Of a stretch of 64,000 nt of DNA, positions 1-12,000 are shown piece after piece. The DNA comes from Anseranas semipalmata (lineage: Eukaryota > Chordata > Aves > Anseriformes > Anseranatidae), in the NCBI GenBank assembly GCA_013399115.1, contig VXAA01001102.1:634592-698591 (forward strand). The letters run 5' to 3'. The notes under the pieces were generated by a model. The model was not told the origin of the DNA and searched no databases. It saw only the letters and a program-made list of their open reading frames with translations. Each line of letters opens with the position of its first letter. Positions within the stretch are counted from its first letter, which is position 1. Position numbers and translations under genes: made by a program.

Positions 1-1964
1 GAATTGGTGACTGCCTCTTCCAGCTCGGTCTGCCTGCAGATGGCTGTCCGAACACCGGTATTAACTGCGCTCCGGGCAGTAGCAAGCTTTGTACGGATGG
101 TGATCGTGATTTAAGATGTTTTGTCCCCTTGCCCCTCCCTGCCCTGCTGTAGGAGATTACTGCTCTTGTACTGGGAACAGTAGAACAACAAGTATGTTCC
201 AGCCGTAGCTGCCCTGTCTTGCTGTCCGCCTGATTATTAAGGTGGGTTTGTACCTTGTCAGCTTAATATAAGATCCTGGACTTTGAGCTGAGATGGATGT
301 GTGCTGCGTTCCGCTGTCCCTGCCACAGAAACTCCTGGTAAAACTGGATTTCTGATGCAAGAAGCAGTTTAAATCACTGCAGTGGAAATATGCCAGAGCC
401 AAGGCATGTCGAGGTTTCTTAACATAATGGAGTTTAGCATGGTTTGAATACTTCCTTCCGTGCCCCAAACGCTCAGCTTCTTCCTTATTCACTTGTTGAG
501 TCTCGTACATTCAGATGAAAGTGTGCCGCGAGCTTCAGCCGGTGTGGTGTGTTCCTTCACAGCGTTCGTTTGCTCTGTGCTATCTGCTGCTCGATGCTCA
601 GGCTGGGGTTGAGGAGACTGAGTTAAAGAATCTTTAGCTAGAATTTAGTTGACAACTTGGACATGCTTTGACAATAAGAAATTGATCCATTTTAGTATTA
701 TTTACACGAGCCATGCTATTTGATAGTATCGATGCAGAGTTACCAGTGGAAACAGATATGAAGTAAAGATACAGACCAAGGTATATTAAATAAGAACTTG
801 CTCTCACTTAATCCCTGCTTTGTTATACTTAACACATTTGAAAAGTACAGAAGTGCCGTGGGCTTGCAGTTTACTTGCACTGCTTGTGGGGCCAGGACTG
901 GCAGTACCAGGCTTAGTAGCGGAGCTGTGGAGGCTTATTCTAAGTGAAATCTGAGGCTGGTTTTCTTGAGATTGAGGTGAGGAAAATTCTTTTTTCCCCA
1001 CTTTCCTTTTCTCCTTTTTCTGTGTGTGGGGACAGGCATTCTCAGAAACACTAAGCAACCCAGCCGCTGTTTTCCAGAAGCTGCAGCCAGTAGTAATTAG
1101 ATATTTCTAAATGAAATTTTGATGATGGTCCTTGCTGGCTTCACGTGAGTAGTCACACTTGTGCCCTGTGGGAGATACAGAATGGTGGGTGGGTCCAGAT
1201 GAAATTATTTTGCAACATTGCTCCTTGGAAACTTGTTGAGATAAACTTTGTTTCCTTTGCTTTAGTCCTCTGAGGTGGTGGTAGCAACAAAAGCTTGTAA
1301 CTGTTAATACTTATTTTGCCCCCATCTGCCCTTGGCCAATTACATTGGAGAAATGGGTTACATTTTCTGGCTCGTTGTGGAGCAGCATGTTTTATTATAA
1401 TAATCAGTCTATAGGAATGTTTATGGTCAGTTGTGACTACTTTCATCTGCTCCTGTTTCTGGGTCTGACATGAGACAAAACAGGCTGTGTTTTTTTGGGG
1501 AGCTGGTACTTGGTACAGACTGAAGGCTTGCTGCTGAGGCAGAAAAGTTGTGGTAGGTGTCAGGGGTTCTGTGAATCTTTCTTTCAGCTGAACTCTCAGA
1601 TTTAGTGAAATCAGTTCTATGTGAAGCTGTTCTAAAGAAAAGAATGCAAAAACTGATGCATCCTTGATGTGATTCAGCAGTTTAGAGGGGTGGGATTTTG
1701 CTTGTAATCCTCATTGTGAGGGGCCTCTGAGTTCTGAAAGAGTTTGATTTAATTGCGGAAGGTTCTTATAACCCGAATAATTCAGATAATTTTTGATTGA
1801 AAGACTGTTAGAAGATTTTCTTGATGTCATCTGAGATGAAGATTTGGGGAAGATCTTGGTTGTGTTCTTGCAGTGAGGTTCGTGTGAAATGTCCTTTAGA
1901 CAACAGGGTTAACTTTGTATTTAGAGCAGTACAATCTGGGTAATGTTAACTGTTTCTGTTACAG
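1..1964 (+). other. FAM8A1: FAM8A1 intron (3' part) upstream of the first visible exon
   Basis: No coding exon is recognised here. The stretch ends in a pyrimidine-rich acceptor (tgtttctgttacag) at 1964. Exon 1 of FAM8A1, which in mammals encodes the long low-complexity N-terminal half, should lie to the left of the window. No CpG-rich promoter is visible in this part. Confidence 0.7.
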
Positions 1965-2085
1965 GTCGGGAGTTCATTATCCCTTCGCTGGCACACAGGT
2001 TCATTGCAGAGATGGTGGATTTTTTTATTCTCTTCTTTATAAAGGCAACCATTGTTTTAAGTATTATGCACCTCAGTGGGATAAA
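1965..2085 (+). CDS. FAM8A1: FAM8A1 exon, start of RDD domain
   Basis: Bounded by acceptor ...ttacag and donor gtaagt. It enters in phase 1 (completing a Gly codon) and leaves in phase 2. It encodes REFIIPSLAHRF followed by the first membrane segment and ends HLSGIK, with the Lys codon split across the intron. Confidence 0.94.
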
Positions 2086-5000
2086 GTAAGTAGAACAATT
2101 TTAAGGTTTATTGTATACAGCTTTAAGCTCTTCCTGCTCTTTGAGGTGTCATGATGTGTATGTGGTATGGTTATGCATACGATGGCACTTTGTAACTGGC
2201 AAAAACTGAGAAAAGAGCACCACTAGGTTAACTTCCTTTTAAATACTTTCTGATTTGGGGTCAGCTAGGGAGGGGGAGAATTTGTACTGGTGTCTTTCCA
2301 TGGGCTCACAACTCCTTACTCTAAGGATAGATTAGACTCGCAGTCTTCGTTTTTGAGGGAATTAGTGTGACATTTTTAAAGGGCTTTTTTAAAAATCTAA
2401 GAAAAAACATTGGTGAAAAATGTTTTTTTTTTAAACACTTCTAAATATTATTTCAGATCATGTCAAATATGTATCTACTTTTCAAATACAGCAAAGTTGT
2501 TAGGAATGTTACCATGCTGTAATCTTTACTACGCATAAGTTGGATTTCTTTAATAAAAAGAAAAAAAAGATTAAGCATCATGTGCACCAACTATACACTA
2601 GACTGAAAGTCTTCACATTTTTAAACTCAGAAATAGTCTTAGAGGTAAATAATTATCTGCTTCTTTAACTGTAGATCTCTTATTGCATAGCTTATTTAGT
2701 TCCTTCACTTCGGTTGGTGTAATCAAATGTTTCAGTCTGGTTAGGAGATAGGAGCTTGGTATAGTCAGTACAATTACATTTCTGAATCCAAGTTTTCTGC
2801 TAAAAGAACCTTCCAAATGTTGACTGAATGTAAACTGATACTATACAGATAACATCTTTCAGACAGGTTAAGCTGATGCTTGAAAGGTGTGTGGAAGAGG
2901 GTTGAATCCAAAACAATAAATAGTCAGGGTAAATGATCAGTGTTTATTGTTCAAATAAGCGTGCAAATAAAATCTCCACCTCTAACCTGACAGCTTGTAT
3001 TTCTAGCTTGTTTTTAGTAGGCTGAAAATGATACAAAATGAAGTACTGGGAAGTTGGAGAACTGTACATATATTGCTTCTGCAAAGTAGTGAAGGTGATG
3101 GAAAGAGAAGGAATCTTTTTCTTTTTGAATTAATTTATAGTATATTCAATATTACTACTTTTGCAAGAGTCAGGAATTTGCTTATAAGTAGCTTCAGGAA
3201 AATGTCCCCCCCCTTTTTTTTTTTCCTTCCTGGTGAAATGTGATTCAGCACTTCAGAGGGGTGCGCTGGAGGTCAGGCTGAGGAGCTTTCAGGAAAAAGC
3301 ACATCCTTGCTGGCTCAAAACTGCACTGAAGGGAAATGCAGGTTGTGCCACACTATCATTTTCTCAGTTGCTTACCTTTTTTGATCGTGAAGTCTGAATA
3401 AAGAGGGAGCAAGTAGTACAGATACGGACTGTTTTGAAGTGGGTCTGAACCTTACTATATAAGTAGTTATTCTCATCTAGGTGATCACTAGGTCAGGGAA
3501 AAGTCTTTGTCTAAATATACATTGTGAGTGTGTGCATTCCACGTATCAGATGGTAACATTACATCTGTAGAGTTTGACTTGTGAAAATACACAGTTAACT
3601 CCAAACTGCCGCCTTGCGTAGCTTTGTTAGGGTAAATAGCTGAAGGCTGCAATTGCGTAAGTTGGAAACTTCCTGCTGTGGGCCAAGGTGCCCGCATCTA
3701 GAAGAGCGTGGTGAAAGCTGTAGCGACTATGGAGAATGACAAACCCTGATCACGCAAGGGGAGATGAGGCTCCCTTGCTTGCCTAGGGGGACTTGCAAAT
3801 TCTCCCTTGCATTTATAAGAGAAGAGTGCTTTCTTTTTTTTCCTGTAATGAAGAGACTTGCATCCATTCCGTTTATGTAGAGTTAGATGATTGCAGAATC
3901 CCTTGTGTACCTCTCAAGAAGCGTGAGAATTTTCAGAACAACTCTGCAGCTCACGACATAGGACACCATATTGCAAAAGTGGTAACAAAGAATGACTTTT
4001 TTTCTTAATGAAAAAGATGAAACAAACTACGGAGCAACTTGGAAGGAAACCCAGTGTTTGGAATATTAATGGCTTGCTTGGTATCAAGGAAGCTGAGGAG
4101 CTTTTTAATACCAGAACTGGAGGAGTGATTCTAGTATTGAATGGATAACACCAGGATTGGGAGAAGGGTCAAATAAGTTGTTGGTGGTTGTTTGTTGTTT
4201 TTTAAAGTTGTCTTATTTTGAACAGGGACATCTCTAAATTTGCTATGCATTACATAATAGAAGAAATAGATGAAGATACATCCATGGAAGACTTGCAGAA
4301 AATGATGGTAGTAGCTCTCATCTACAGGTTATTAGTCTGCTTCTATGAGGTAACTACTCATAAAGATCAACTTCTATAATTAATAGTTGTCAGTTCTTGA
4401 ATAAATTAAAAAGAAAAATAAACTTCTATCATCATTGGCCAATGAAGTAAATGCTCTTTAGAGTATTTTGGGTTACATGAGCTGTTGACTTTCACATAGT
4501 TTTGATGAAAACCAAGTTTGCCAAACTAATGAACAACATTGTGTTGTGTGGAATTGAAATAAGTTTTCTTTTGCAGATAATCTGTATTTGGGGAGCAGGT
4601 GGGGCAACCCCAGGGAAATTCTTGCTTGGACTGCGCGTTGTGACGTGTGATACATCTGTACTCATTGCACCCAGTCGTGTGTTAGTCATTCCATCTTCTA
4701 ATGTCAGTATGACAACGTAAGTGCACTTACCTTGCGCTACTTTCAGATGAATGTTTCGGAAAGCATGCGATTTGGAAGGAAATACACCTTTTCTTTACTA
4801 TTGGCTTTTGCAATAATTAGACTGAATAATTCTTAGATCACAAAATCTTAGAATTGTTCTTGGCAACTGTGAATATTTTCCAGGTTAGGTGGTAAAATAA
4901 TCTCTTCTAAACTTGGGAGGTTGTGTGTGTTTTTTTTGTTTGTTTGTTTTTTGTTGTTTTTTTTTTTTCTAAAGAAAAATCAAAATAAGGCACTGAGTAT

Positions 5001-5160
5001 TTATTTTCTTTTCAGGTCTACCATAAGAGCTTTGATCAAGAATTTTTCTATTGCTTCATTTTTTCCTGCATTCATTACACTGCTGTTTTTTCAGCACAAC
5101 CGAACAGCCTATGATATTGTAGCAGGAACTATTGTGGTAAGAAGAAATGGAATCAGATGA
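1965..5160 (+). CDS. FAM8A1: FAM8A1, RDD-domain ER membrane protein (last four coding exons; 5' part outside window)
   Basis: Four exons (1965-2085, 4226-4349, 4577-4716, 5016-5160) join in phase to give the C-terminal ~175 residues and a TGA stop. The translation matches what I recall of mammalian FAM8A1 almost residue for residue, from GREFIIPSLAHRF to the IVVRRNGIR end. It is the RDD domain: an initial Arg/Asp-bearing helix (HRFIAEMVDFF), then hydrophobic segments FFILFFIKATIVLSIM, VVALIYRLLVCFYEIICIW and ASFFPAFITLLFF. FAM8A1 is known as a cofactor of the HRD1-SEL1L ubiquitin ligase with HERP in ER-associated degradation. Human FAM8A1 is about 413 residues, so more than half, including the start, is missing to the left. 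The neighbour NUP153 is convergent. Identity is confident; function is by homology. Confidence 0.95.
4226..4349 (+). CDS. FAM8A1: FAM8A1 exon, acidic loop and second membrane segment
   Basis: Acceptor ...ttgaacag, donor gtaact. It encodes DISKFAMHYIIEEIDEDTS and then MVVALIYRLLVCFYE. The acidic EEIDEDTSMED loop is as in mammals. The exon ends on a complete codon. Confidence 0.94.
4577..4716 (+). CDS. FAM8A1: FAM8A1 exon, RDD core with GATPGK motif
   Basis: Acceptor ...ttttgcag, donor gtaagt. It encodes IICIWGAGGATPGKFLLGLR. The GATPGKxLLGLRVV stretch is the most characteristic RDD-family motif. It ends in a Thr codon split 2+1 with the next exon. Confidence 0.94.
5016..5160 (+). CDS. FAM8A1: FAM8A1 terminal coding exon
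   Basis: A long pyrimidine tract precedes the acceptor ttttcag. It encodes STIRALIKNFSIASFFPAF, the last hydrophobic segment, then NRTAYDIVAGTIVVRRNGIR and TGA at 5158-5160. A GTAAG inside the exon at 5137 is not used, because the reading frame beyond it matches the family C-terminus. Confidence 0.94.
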
Positions 5161-6115
5161 TACCAAAAGATGAGGGATTTCCAGACTGTTTTTGACACCA
5201 CCCCCAAAAGAAACAGAACTACCCCAAAACTGAAATTGAGATGACCATCAGAATCTCTTGCCCAAATTAAAGCAGAATGATTTAGAAGCTAAAGGAAATG
5301 GGTTGCTCCAGCATGGTGCCAGCAGCTACCTTCAAAGTATTGGAGTTCTCACAAATGCCAAAGAAGTTTGAGAGAAACAATACGTATTAAGTCTGGAAGT
5401 ATTGACCTTAGAGTACATGAAAGTAAGCGGCTGTATTAGTAACTGACGAAAAGTGCTGTTCTGTTCGTCAGTCTTTGGAAAGCAGATACCTAAAAATACT
5501 CCACCTCAAAAGAAATGTTGTTCCTACAGTTTTGGGTGTTGGCGGGTAACTAGAAAATGTTGTTGTTTTCCAAGCAGTTGCCTAAGTTGTATCACAAACT
5601 CTCTGAGGGGAAGGGAACTGCAGTATTAGACAGTAAGGCAAATCACGTTAATTAAATTGCCAGATGTGCAGTGTTTATCACTTCCCTTATTCACAGATCA
5701 CATTTCCTCACCTCTTAAAGTATTTTACCTGAACATTGATGTGACAAGTTTTTTGCATGATTATCTAAGCATTGTCTTTTACTTCATGTGTCAAAGCTAA
5801 TGAAGAGGTGAAATAGTAGCTGCTTTTTCTCTGGAAAGGGTATGTTACACTGCAGTGTTAGTGAATTGGCATGTATGTAATTTTGGAGCTGTGAACAGTA
5901 CACATCATTTGCTTCTGTTTCGAGTGAAAGCACTTGTCTCTTTCTTGCATATAATACCAAGCAAAACAATTGAATGAGTTTCAGGAGCATGCAGAAAATA
6001 ATAACTGAAATATGTGTTATGGGTGTAAATCTACAGAAGTACAAATACTGGTTATGTTCAATTTATATTCTGCCTAATTGTTTGTATATTCAGAATAACT
6101 TAAATACTGAATAAA
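5161..6115 (+). other. FAM8A1: FAM8A1 3' UTR (minimum extent)
   Basis: Non-coding sequence after the stop. The first AATAAA on this strand is at 6110-6115, followed by T-rich sequence (ttttgcatg, ttgttctttgtc). The UTR could instead run on to signals near 8.0-8.2 kb; the mammalian FAM8A1 3' UTR is, from memory, more than 2 kb. Confidence 0.55.
6110..6115 (+). terminator. Candidate poly(A) signal of FAM8A1 (proximal)
   Basis: AATAAA on the + strand 950 bases after the stop, with T-rich sequence downstream. This is a motif call only. Confidence 0.4.
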
Positions 6116-7988
6116 AAACCCTAATGTTTTGCATGATTACATAGCTTTGATAATTTGTTCTTTGTCATTCAGCATCTGGGGAAAGGACTATATGCGACAA
6201 TGTTGATGTAAGAGTTTGGAATTCCTCCAGAGCCCAGTTTTTGTCTGTTCCTCCCTGAGGTATAACTATTGCTCTGTGGCTGAAGTTCTTGCCCTACCTT
6301 CAGTTTTGGAGGTTGGCAGTAGAATTACTTTTATGGGTTCTTGGTTCTCTCTCTTCAGGTGAAATAACTTATAATCAGTAACACATTCATATTCAGTGTT
6401 AGTTTAGTTTGACAAGTGGTATTCTTTTGTTTATTGAGGTAACTTTTTCTGCAGGTATTTTCTGATCTCCATTTACAGTGGTATTTTAGGGACCAGTCAC
6501 TGCTTAATAAACCACTCAAAGTAAATGCAGCTGAAATGGAACCCAGGAGAGGTCATTTAACTTTTCTTTCAAAGAATTGCACTGCTGACTTGAGTGTTAA
6601 CATTAAATGTTTAGGAACTGCTATCAATCTGACAAGCTAAAGCTGTCAGAATCAACTAAAGCCGATTCTAGGGTATGTGTTGCCTATTTACACTTTCAGT
6701 ATGAATACAAAAGGAAATTTTGGTCTACTTCCTGTAGTGGTGACCTAGAAACTGGGATTCAAGATGGGGCTGGGGAGCAACTTATTTGGGTAAAACCATG
6801 TGGGTCACACCTTGGGTTTAAGGGAAAGCATCTCTTACCCTGTAGAAAAAATACTACCCCTTCCACAGCAGGTAAAGAAGAAAACTTACTTGTAATTCAA
6901 AACACCAACCCTGCCCAGGGAATGATGTATCCACAGTGCTGTTGTAAACTCCACCTTTTAGTTTGACTCTTCTGCTTGTTGCCTTGAAAAGGCCCCTTTT
7001 TTTCTAGTGGTAGGTTGAGTATGTGGCAGGTGAAATTGCTAAGGAAAACTGAGATCTGTGGTGCTTAGATTTAGATGCAGGGAAATACCTAATTGCATAT
7101 AATCCTTTTTACAGCTACAGGGGTAAGATGTGACCATCTGAATAGCAGCTTATATATATGGTTTTAAAGTCCCATTGCTAAACACTTTCTATTTATAGAA
7201 ATATCGATCTGAGTTCCACACATGATTTAAGACTCACAAAAGTGGAAGTTGGACTTCATCCTCCTGTCAAGCCTAGGTTAGAAAAGTATCTTATTTCATA
7301 ACACTGGCATGTAGAGTTGTAGAAATGCAAAGCAGCATTAGGGGTGAATGGCAAAAGTGCTGCCAAGAAAACACAAACACATCCGAAGATGCTTAAGGCT
7401 TATGCAACTATTCTAAGCTAGGTAGGTCAGGCAGGCCTTTCACCCTTCACAGTGTGAGAAGGAAGTGGTGCTTTCCGTTTTAGCTGCAGTAAGTGGTTGG
7501 ATCTCAACCATAAACTAAATGCTGTGGCTTACTAAAAGTTCAGCTGTAGTCTCCAAACAAACAACAGCATTCTCTCTCCTTTTACTAGAATGTCTGTTCT
7601 CTAAAACTTTTCTCACTCCTACAGCAGTGCAAAAACATGCATTATCCATTTACAATCAGGTATACTTTGTCCTCTTCAATGAGAATGCTGGTGAATGTTT
7701 GCAAGATTAGGTTATATGTTTGGTTTTAAAAAAAAAAAAAAAACTATAAAAACTAACTGCAACCAGTGTAGCTAGACAGCTGACACAGATCTGTGGCTTC
7801 AAGCAAGTCTACAATAAAACTCTCTTTAATTAGGTATAGGTTCCATGCTAGTAAAGATGCTTTAAGACCAGTGTCAAGGTTTCTGTCAAAAAGCAGAGGT
7901 TGCAGAAAGCTGAGTACATTGTCTTGTGCAGTTATAACTGCAGATGCCTTCATTTGGAGTTAAAACTGCCAGACAATATTTCATAGTT
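6116..7988. other. Region between FAM8A1 proximal poly(A) site and NUP153 3' end
   Basis: I see no coding exon, RNA gene or recognisable transposon. An A16-like run lies at about 7727-7743. It may be the distal FAM8A1 3' UTR. Confidence 0.5.
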
Positions 7989-7994
7989 TTTATT
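7989..7994 (-). terminator. Candidate poly(A) signal of NUP153 (distal)
   Basis: TTTATT on + (AATAAA on -), about 1.0 kb after the NUP153 stop. An alternative closer signal is at 8357-8362. No transcript data can be read from sequence alone. Confidence 0.35.
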
Positions 7995-8035
7995 GATGGC
8001 ATTTATCCCATGGTTTAACATGTTAATTATACTGT

Positions 8036-8041
8036 AATAAA
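8036..8041 (+). terminator. Candidate distal poly(A) signal of FAM8A1
   Basis: AATAAA on the + strand; a second lies at 8174-8179. Use of either would give FAM8A1 a ~2.9-3.0 kb 3' UTR overlapping the NUP153 3' UTR tail to tail. Motif evidence only. Confidence 0.3.
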
Positions 8042-8356
8042 CATGGCTTTAATATTAAACTTTTCCTTATTATCCAAAGTCACCACAGTCCATTTCAGTA
8101 AATATAAAAATATATACTTAATACTTTGTACAATACTGGTTTTTGGTCCAAACAAAAATGGATCAGAAAAGCCAATAAACTTACTTTAAGAATTCCCAAT
8201 TTTAAAGATTTTTAAATGGATTTAGGCAACTTTGAATAATGGGATTTACATAATAAAATCTGAGACAATACTAAACAAAAAATGGCCGTAACACACAAAA
8301 TTAAAATTTCAATTTCACAGAGTTGTTATGCCAAAACAGTACATAGAGAAACAAAA

Positions 8357-8362
8357 TTTATT
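8357..8362 (-). terminator. Candidate poly(A) signal of NUP153 (proximal)
   Basis: TTTATT on + (AATAAA on -), about 630 bases after the stop. It is followed on the minus strand by a T-rich element (ttttgtttctctatgtactg) that would suit a downstream cleavage element. Confidence 0.4.
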
Positions 8363-8989
8363 TACACGTTTCATAATAAAATAACAACGGCGAGACAGGT
8401 GACAAAGGGCCGTAAGAATGAAAATATAGAAATAGCATATAATTATTAAATGGAGAACTACAGATCTAACAAGTCCTTAGCATGGATCGTCCTTTAAATC
8501 AGTCGTCTTCTATCAGAAAATTTTAGTGCACAATACACCCAAACTCACTCACTTCACACATACACCAGCACAAACTCAGCATAGAAATCATTCGTTATCA
8601 ACATTCTCTGCTCTATACAGAATCCCTCACTGGTATAATTACAATTTCGAGGTGTCAGTAAACGCAGATGAGCGCACATAGTGGTGCAGATGAAGAGGTA
8701 TTGTACAAGCCATTCACTGTGCAGGCTATACTCATGTCTATAGCCGGACCATGCCGAGTCCATGAAAGAAGTAACTTGCTGGATTCTAAAATAGTTTCGC
8801 TTGAGAAGGGCCCTGTTGCCAACCCTACTTGTTACAAAAGAACTAAATAAGGGAGGGAAGGAAAGGGCAGCAGAGTTTTAAGTTCCTTTAGGCAGATCTG
8901 ACGTCAGCTAACCCAGCAAGAGGTACAGTCCAACAATTGAACAATGCAGGGTTGCAGCTGCTTTGAAAGTTGCGTTACGAATCAGGCGG

Positions 8990-9074
8990 TTATTTTCTAC
9001 GTCTAACTGCAGTCTTTATCTTCCGGCCAGAAACTGAAGATCCAGAGGCAGAGAAAATATTTTTCCCATTAGTC
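8990..9074 (-). CDS. NUP153: NUP153 exon 22 (basic C-terminus, stop)
   Basis: The acceptor tttcttttgatag precedes the exon. It encodes [20 protein letters not shown] and ends TAVRRRK with TAA at 8992-8990. The [12 protein letters not shown] tail is identical to the mammalian protein as I remember it. Confidence 0.96.
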
Positions 9075-12000
9075 CTATCAAAAGAAATTAGTAGTTCAGA
9101 GTTTAGGACAGCGTAGCTGAAAATTCAGTAGCAGCACTGAGCAGATATTCCAGAACAACTGTTTTATCGTTTGGCTCACTAGTTAGCAGCCGGCAACAAA
9201 CAGTGTATGATGAACAGGAAGAGAGTTCCAGAAATCAAAAGCAATTAAATCTCTCTTTTTCAGCAGGTTAGTAGCAGCATAATGGCTACATATGGATTTT
9301 ATTTTTCAAGAACAAGAAAATTTCACATATGTTGATGCGTGATATTTCTGAGAACTAGGCTCCTTTAAAACTATCGTTGCTTAGTTAGCCAGTCACACTA
9401 ATACATCAAGGAAGGATGCCAAATTTAGACATAAATCCCAAGGTTCATCTGAATACCTCACGATTTAACAGCAGTAGAGGCTGCACACAGTCCACTGATA
9501 TTACCCAAAGCTCAAGGGAAATTCTGATATGGTCTCTTACCCCACTGTAAATGCTGGAGGCTGACTGAATGAAAATCCGGAAGAGCCCGAAGGCTGTGAC
9601 GGTGCTGTTGGTGCAGTAGGATTTGCACCAAAAGTAAATACTCCTGGGTTATTTGGAAAGTTGAAATTAGAAGTATTACTTCCAAACTGGAATACAGGAC
9701 CTGGGAAGGTGGGATGGAAGCAGAAGAGAACGACAAAGTTGAAACTTGAGTTCATCCTTTCCATCCCCATATTCCTCCCAATATTTCTGACAAATGTTTC
9801 TTAAACCTTGTTCAAGACGATGAAGTTTGGGGTGGGGGAGAGGTTTTCCAGAAATTCTACATTCCTACAGGAACAACACTCGGAAAAATTCATTCACTTC
9901 AGTAGAGAATTGTAAAGAGATTCTTAAGTAACACTGCTAGGACACTGCTAATGAATTGCTTGCTAATTTCTGTACCACCATTAGGTTTATACCTGTGTAC
10001 ACTGAAGTTTATTAATGAAGTCTTAAATTACAGTATTGAATCATGTAGATTTGATATTTAAAGAAACTTTGTTATGGTAATAAATCTGGGGAGACAGCAC
10101 CTAATCTAAAAAAAATTCCTATCAAAGTAACACAGACAAAACATTGGGATTTTTATCTTTAAACTCCTGCTTAATTAACAAAAGAATGACAGAGTACCGT
10201 GGTGTGCCAACTTATTACTGATTAATACAAATGTAGGTTACTTTTAATGGAGGCTATTTTGTAAAACTTCTGAGAGGAAAAAGAGGCTTTTTCGCTTTCT
10301 CTGTCTGATGCTATGTTATCAAATACATATGTTCTGGCGGTGTTTTGTGTTTTTTTTGTTTGTTTGGTTTTTTTTTTAAACAATTCCTAGTGTGGAACAG
10401 GTCTTTCTTACACTTAAATTATAAGGAACATTCTCCCCCAGCATGTATTTCATATTTTATTAGTAAAAAGAACTTAAATAAAGCCTAAACCCATACATGC
10501 TTAAGACTAATTCTGGCAACATATCTCACACAAGAAAGCCCCCAGTCTAAATAAGTTGGCCAAGCCTGTTAACAAAGCCAAAAAACTAAGAACTCTGTAA
10601 CAAATCCAAAAATAATCGGTTTGCAGTGCTTCTGCCATTCTGGTTTGTACAATCTTATCAGTATATATTCCATGTTTTTCAACGCTTCATTCTAATCACT
10701 ATTTTTTGTCAAGAAAATAAAAGCCAATAGCTAGTGGTAGGGTTGCAACCTCCACATTTGCTAAATCTCTTGTGGGACTTACAGTGGGCATACCTGCAAC
10801 ACATCTTTGACAGTCAGGAATGAGACACAAATTACTTAACCCTGGGGCCGTTATTTTTATGGAGGTTAATTCTTACAGTTAAGTATGCACAGAAGGCAGA
10901 AGTCTTCTTACTCCCTATAAGTTAAGACACACTTCATGGAAACAAACGAACAAACAGACGACTCTGAGACCAAAAAGTTAGACTGGTCAGCACTCACCAG
11001 TACTGGAGGTACCAGAGCCAAAACCGGGCTGTTGGCTGGCTTGCTGTCCGAACACGGGGGGCTGAGTACTGCTCGTCACAGAGCCGAAGGCAGGAGGAGC
11101 AGGCTGAGAGCCAGCTGAAAACAATGTTGTCGACAGGGATCCAAAACTCGGAGCGTTTGGCTGGCCGGACCCCTGGCTCTGGCCAAATGCTGGTGGCTGG
11201 CTGGCGCCAAATGCTGGGCCAGCAGCAGGCGCTGAAGACCCAGAGCCAAACACAAACGAAGAGGACGACCCTCAGGGAACAGAAGAGAAATCTCAGTATA
11301 CACAAGGCTTTCTTTTTTCGTTTGTTTGTTTTCTAGAGAATGACTCTAAGCATCACGTTTTCCAAGTCTGGTAGCTGAGTACTTAAAATATTTGTGATAG
11401 AGCTTAATGTTTACAGCGAAGTGTGTAAAATGACAAATACTACACCTCAGCCATAATAGGACTTGCACCTTTGCTTGTAAGTAACATGAAAAATGGCGTG
11501 TTTACAAGAGTTGGACAATATTCATCTCAAACACAGTCATTGTCTAGACTCAAATTACTGTGCTAGCCATTCGTGTTCTAGAAACAGACTCCCACAAATA
11601 GTAAACATTACTTTATATTTACTAAAAGCTGTTTATATCACAGGTAAAGATTTTTTTTTTGAACATACAAAATACAGCTCCTGATCTATTAGGATCAGGA
11701 GAACGTGGATCTTTGCCAGCAACTGCACCCGTTCCCTGTCCAAGTGTTTACCATTATCAACTTTTGGAGGCCAAATCAAGCTTGCAGTGATCTAACTATA
11801 CTCAAAAACTCATTTTAGTAGACTAATTCTTTCCCTTCCTGTAACAGATAACAAGCTCATTCAATTAGCTGTTTTGGTTCTGCATGGCCAGCAGAAATAA
11901 TGAAACGAAAACACATGACTGAACAGTGACTTTGAACATACAGCATATCTGCTCAGCAAAAAGGGACATTTTAAACAGCACTATTAATCTAAACACAATT

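Larger units (their letters stand above)
7989..8989 (-). other. NUP153: NUP153 3' UTR
   Basis: AT-rich non-coding sequence after the TAA stop at 8990-8992. The end point is uncertain: either of two AATAAA motifs could be used. Confidence 0.55.

Noticed and set aside
1668..1697. Similarity of gtgattcagcagtttagaggggtg to a stretch at 3240-3265
   Set aside because: About 23 of 27 bases match with no extension on either side. This is too short to call a repeat family.
5137..5141. GTAAG as a donor within the last FAM8A1 exon
   Set aside because: Reading through gives VRRNGIR and a stop, matching the family C-terminus.
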